In this document: one piece after another, positions 60,061 to 64,000 of the stretch
Layout: each line of letters opens with the position of its first letter
How positions within the stretch are numbered: position 1 is the stretch's first letter
Assembly (NCBI GenBank): GCA_024741835.1
Contig: JAENRP010000027.1
Span: forward strand, 186,001 to 250,000
DNA length: 64,000 bases
Reading direction: 5' to 3'
Source: Diplocarpon mali
Lineage: Eukaryota; Ascomycota; Leotiomycetes; Helotiales; Drepanopezizaceae
Translations under genes and position numbers: made by a program
The notes under the pieces: model-generated
The model's database searches: none
What the model saw: only the letters and a program-made list of their open reading frames with translations
What the model was told of the DNA's origin: nothing

Positions 60061-62341
60061 CACACCTCTCCTCGTTATAAGACTCTAAACATACTGATTA
60101 CATCATGAGCCCATATCTGTGTTACTTGTGTGGAGCAAAATATGTTGTTGGTAGATTGAGATCGTAGGGAGGTGGCTAATGCGCATTTAAAAGCACGAGT
60201 TCAGCCTTCCGGCATTTGGGCGCACCCTAGGACAATCTGTGAGCGATGAGAAGGAGGCTTTTTTTGGGCAGAATGCCAAGAGGAAATATTCGCCTGCCAG
60301 TATGAAAATGTTTTGAGGGAAGATATTGCCCTTGCAGTATTCATGATGATATTAAATTGCAACAGATTGCTGGTAATAAAGAGTAGACTTGTCGAAGGAA
60401 TAGTTACTTATTTACCGCGGATAGTTCACGTCATAGTAATTTCCTGCCTTTTGAATCATGCATCGCGGTATCAAGCGACGTATAATTCCTATTTCCTCCA
60501 TTTATTACCTCGCAGCCACAGGTAATTCAACTATATTTCTACTATGTATGTTGTAAATATTCGCTTATCACTAAGCGAAGCATGGCCGTCAATGATAGAG
60601 CAATCGATTGCCTAATCATACCCCTCCTAACCGAAATCCCATGCGAGGTTGGTCTGCTAGGGTTCCCTCCTCAGCTGCGTTTCAGTGCTTTGCGAGCCTG
60701 AAAGAGAGTGCAAACAAGAACCCCTGGTCCGATCGTGTAGGCTACTGCTTCGAGTACCGTATTCCTCTTGCTACCAGCTCTTCGTAAATCACCGCTTTGA
60801 GTTGCCAAAGGTAGCCAACAGCACGGTACTGCATTCCCAAGAGCTTTTCAGTGGCTGAAAGAGCGATGGTTAACTTGTACTTGAAAAAGAAAAAGAAAAA
60901 AAGAGACAAAGTCCAAACTGGCTGACCTTCTACTCTGTTTTTTGATTAGTATCCTTCTTGCACTTATCACCTTGCCCTTGAATTTTATTTGACCTCAAGC
61001 CTGGATTGCCTATAATTCTGTTGTTTTCTCTATTCCAAAAACACTGCCAAGATAGTAGGGTGGGTGGGTGAGTTCGCCGCTTAGCGACAGTGAATAATCT
61101 CTTACTCAGTGATTACGACCGATTCGCTCTGTGCTCTGCGGTTGGAGATGATTACTCTGCTTCAATCTGATCAAACCTGAAGGTTTCTGAAAGTTAGTGA
61201 AGAGTGCCGTATCTCAAAGATTCGACTTTGCTGATTTTGCCGTGTGCAGGACGCTTCTATGACAGCGTTTTCTACTCTCAAGGTGGGTAAAAACTTCTAT
61301 TTGCTCGCTGTCTTATTAGTGAAGTCTGCCTCGGCGGATCCCTGGGTGGCCCGGTAAGTCCGGAGTTCAAATGAAATAAGCCTCGCGGCAGCTTGGTTTC
61401 GGGCTATCAAGTTCTAGATTGAGGGCCCCTGTAATACATAGCAAGGCATTCCCCGAATCCAACTCATATTTGCTAGTAAAACTTCCATATCATATTATGA
61501 CCTCACAGCGTTATGCCCAGCAGGTTGATAAAATCTCCGTTTCTTAGCATAGAACTGTTACGGAGTTTCCAGGGTCAAGACCTGTCAACCCTTTTCTCCG
61601 AACTATAATCTTGCCTGTATAAAATTGGCACCGGCAGAAAAAGGCGGTAACATAACCTGGCCTTGACACTTCCGTACTGTGTATATACTTACCTGACATC
61701 CAGCTTTACATCATGGGAAGGCACTTTTGTGTTTTATTCTCTTTGGTCTTATGGATTCGAGCTTGGACTGCGACCAGTCGAAGGACTCCGAGAAGTTAGC
61801 GAGAATCTGTCGACAGAGAAGCTGAAATGATACGATTTGATGCGGGCATTGACGACAGCCGTAGAGTCCGGGGTAGAGTGTCGGCTCAAGTACCGAGACT
61901 CTAGCTTTCTTGCGTACGGTAAATCGCTGTTCTCGTTGAACTCTAAAACGCGGAAACAATATATTCTCTCCAATAATTCACGTCATTCTGCTCGGGAGCA
62001 ACACTGATCTGGGTGAGCTTGCATGAAGCCCCCATCACTACGCATCAGGAGGTTGGGAATATGCCTGTTGCTGTGCTGCTCGGCAGACCGAACACATTGC
62101 GAAGTCTCTCGAGGACATGCTCTGGAGATAGATCATTGGAGCAGATTCTCGCGTGCATCAAAGCTTTTGGATAGGAATGCTGGACTCGACGTACGGTCGA
62201 TGTAAGCACTGAATAATGTGTCGCATAATGAGCACCCCACCATTCGAGGATGGACGGAGATGCCTGTATGAAGTATTTTACCCGTCACAGCACCCAATCT
62301 TGAGAAAGCTACCACTAACACACATAAGCCGATACTCAATC

Positions 62342-64000
62342 ATGGCGCACCAGCAGAACCCTCCAGATGTCATCGAACCAGAGGTCAGCTCACTCCTCGG
62401 AGGCAATGCTCGGAATTTGACAGTGGAGTAGGCGCATGATCACGTTGACGACTCTGGCATCGAAGTACGTTGCAGAAAGGAACTTTGCGCGTTCACGGCT
62501 CATATCTTGCAGAGTGATTCAGGGAGTGTCAATGAATCCACCGCCTCCATCACCTCCAGCATCTTGAAGTATCGCCAAGAGAACGGGAGGACATACCATG
62601 GTAAGTATTCTCTCGGTTCCAAATCCACCTTCGAGTTTTTCCGCTTCCCTCGTGTCTGAGCAGTATATTTTGGCCGTATTCGTCGTTTCAAAAGAGCTCC
62701 GTTGTCACGTAGATAAGAATCAACATTGATTTGGGGTTTTCTGCAGCATATAAAGAAGGAAGTAGGTACATCTTTCCATGTAATCACATCAGCTGATCAA
62801 CAGAGTATCTTTTCCCAAATGACGAGGTAAGAACTCAGACGTGAATCTATACTTGCCGTTGTTGACTTGAGCAGGAAGAAAGCGACCGCCTAGGTACGGC
62901 TCTTGCTACTCATCTTGACCGTGCTAATTGGAAGACTTGCAACATCACGTGTATTTGTTGACATTCGGACACAAATTGGTCATCTCCCCTCTGCCCAAAA
63001 AACTGGATCGTGTTTTGGACATCGGAACTGGTACTGGAATCTGGGTAAGTTCCACAACTCAACCATCGATTCCTGGCACACTCATGATGAGGCAGGCTAT
63101 TGATTTTGCGGATGAGCATCCCGAGTCGATCGTGAGTTGAATTCGCCAGCGCCCTGTGGGAACTGCACTATATGAATATTAGGTTCTGGGCGTGGACTTG
63201 AGCCCCATTCAGCCGCCCTTGTGAGCAGCATACACATCCCAATGAAACGAGCTGCTGACTTGCAGGAGTGTTCCGCCAAACCTGTCTTTTGAAATAGACG
63301 ACATCGAAGAACCTTGGACCTATTCGTACAAGTTCGACTTCATCCATAGTCGCATGATGGTAGGGTCCATCGGAGATTGGCCCAAGCTGTTTGAGCGCGC
63401 CTTTGAGTGAGTCTTCCCTGTAGCAGGCTGGCAGCCTCAAATCTATTCTTACCGTCTAGGAATCTCAATCCCGGTGGTCGAATACAATTGAGCGATGCAA
63501 TCTTGCCTACCCAGAGTGACGACGGGACGGTGGGTCCAGCTACGGCAAAATGGGGGCAACTCATGGTTGAAGGTACGGAAAAGGCTGGGAGGTCTCTCCA
63601 GAGCGCAAAACTATACAAAGAACAACTCATCGCCGCGGGGTTTGAAGAAGTCGAGGAAGTCATCTACAAGTGGCCAATGAACAACTGGCCCAGAGACCCG
63701 AAGCTCAAAGAGATAGGGATGTGGACCGTAAGTGCGCCGCGCCGGATTCCCAGCCGTCGTCTCGGAAGTCTAACTTCTACAGCTTGAGCATAGCGCCTCC
63801 GCCATTCCAACCTTGAGTCTGGCAATCTTTACACGCGTCTTGGGTTGGACGCTTGAAGAGCTGAACATCTTCTTAATCGACGTCATGAAGGAGACCAAGA
63901 ATACCTCGTTCCATACTTACTGGGCTATGTAAGTACACTCGCCAGTGCAGTTCACCAAGACACGACTGATCATTGTAGATACGTGGTGTATGGGAAGAAA
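62342..64000 (+). CDS. LaeA-like SAM methyltransferase (3' end cut by window)
   Basis: Twelve exons can be followed (62342-62464, 62513-62600, 62747-62761, 62804-62826, 62875-62893, 62935-63044, 63096-63131, 63183-63220, 63266-63406, 63460-63727, 63783-63928, 63979 onward); the gene runs past the right edge. The protein opens MAHQQNPPDVIEPEV, then the usual STASITSSILKYRQENGRTYH, AYKEGKYLFPNDE and DRLDLQHHVYLLTFG. The SAM-binding motif I is VLDIGTGTGIW, followed by AIDFADEHPES, GVDLSPIQPP, the FDFIHSRMM block and NLNPGGRIQL. This is the TAM/LaeA-type methyltransferase family, large in filamentous fungi and often tied to secondary metabolism; the target is unknown. An in-frame TAG at 62429-62431 interrupts exon 1 unless an alternative intron (62428-62475) is used, so the copy could be a pseudogene. 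An upstream in-frame ATG exists at 62216. Confidence 0.8.

Larger units (their letters stand above)
57231..62341. other. Gene-poor stretch, 57.2-62.3 kb
   Basis: The promoter of the GMC gene lies at the left. The rest (5.1 kb) has no complete gene. Two coding-like fragments at 58350-58562 and 59689-60060 are listed separately. 58.6-59.6 kb and 60.1-61.7 kb are AT-rich and stop-dense. Confidence 0.45.

Noticed and set aside
60880..60910. A-rich tract that might be a retroposon poly(A) tail
   Set aside because: Mixed A/G run with no upstream LINE or SINE-like sequence or flanking duplication seen.
55161..64000. Secondary-metabolite cluster (GMC oxidoreductase plus LaeA-like methyltransferase)
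   Set aside because: They are 5 kb apart with no core synthase visible; the adjacency alone does not support a cluster.
1..64000. CRISPR array, prokaryotic operon or rRNA genes
   Set aside because: No regularly spaced repeats and no 5S, 18S or 28S sequence recognised; the gene structure is clearly fungal nuclear.

Overview
The window is nuclear DNA of a filamentous ascomycete (Pezizomycotina). The evidence is short 41-136 bp GT-AG introns with GTAAGT-like donors and CTAAC/CTGAC branch sites, a Zn2Cys6 regulator, a Far11/HAM-2 STRIPAK subunit, Sec16 and Neo1, an intron-containing tRNA, and gene-poor AT-rich tracts that look RIP-mutated. Several 2EXR-domain genes and a LaeA-like methyltransferase suggest Leotiomycetes, but that class assignment is inference. 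There are two assembly gaps, 53 N at 23936-23988 and 3 N at 55686-55688.

Layout. 0-6.4 kb holds 2EXR-domain genes and remnants: a broken copy at about 201-601, an intact gene on the minus strand at 1661-2638, and a two-exon gene at 5640-6394. 6.4-9.3 kb is AT-rich and empty. 9.3-13.1 kb carries a Cyc2-like mitochondrial flavoprotein, a short-chain dehydrogenase and a 6-phosphogluconate-dehydrogenase-like protein. 13.3-16.4 kb is degraded repeat DNA, including a 0.5 kb element with terminal inverted repeats and a fold-back inverted repeat. 16.4-30.1 kb contains proline dehydrogenase, a Zn2Cys6 transcription factor, a membrane-anchored cupredoxin protein and delta-1-pyrroline-5-carboxylate dehydrogenase. 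A tRNA-Glu(CTC) with a 17-nt intron follows, then the Far11-type STRIPAK gene (31.4-34.6 kb). 34.6-42.1 kb is a long AT-rich stretch without a credible gene. 42.1-53.0 kb has the divergent pair NEO1 (P4-ATPase) and SEC16. 55.2-57.2 kb is a secreted GMC oxidoreductase. After 5 kb of gene-poor DNA, a LaeA-like methyltransferase of at least 12 exons runs off the right edge.

How the genes relate. PUT1 and PUT2 encode the two consecutive mitochondrial steps from proline to glutamate, and a Zn2Cys6 regulator lies between them. This recalls the prn cluster of Aspergillus, but it is spread over 14 kb and no proline permease is visible. NEO1 and SEC16 share one intergenic region and both act in the early secretory pathway. 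Exon boundaries below were derived by hand from splice consensus and phase. Most are internally consistent; uncertain ones are marked.
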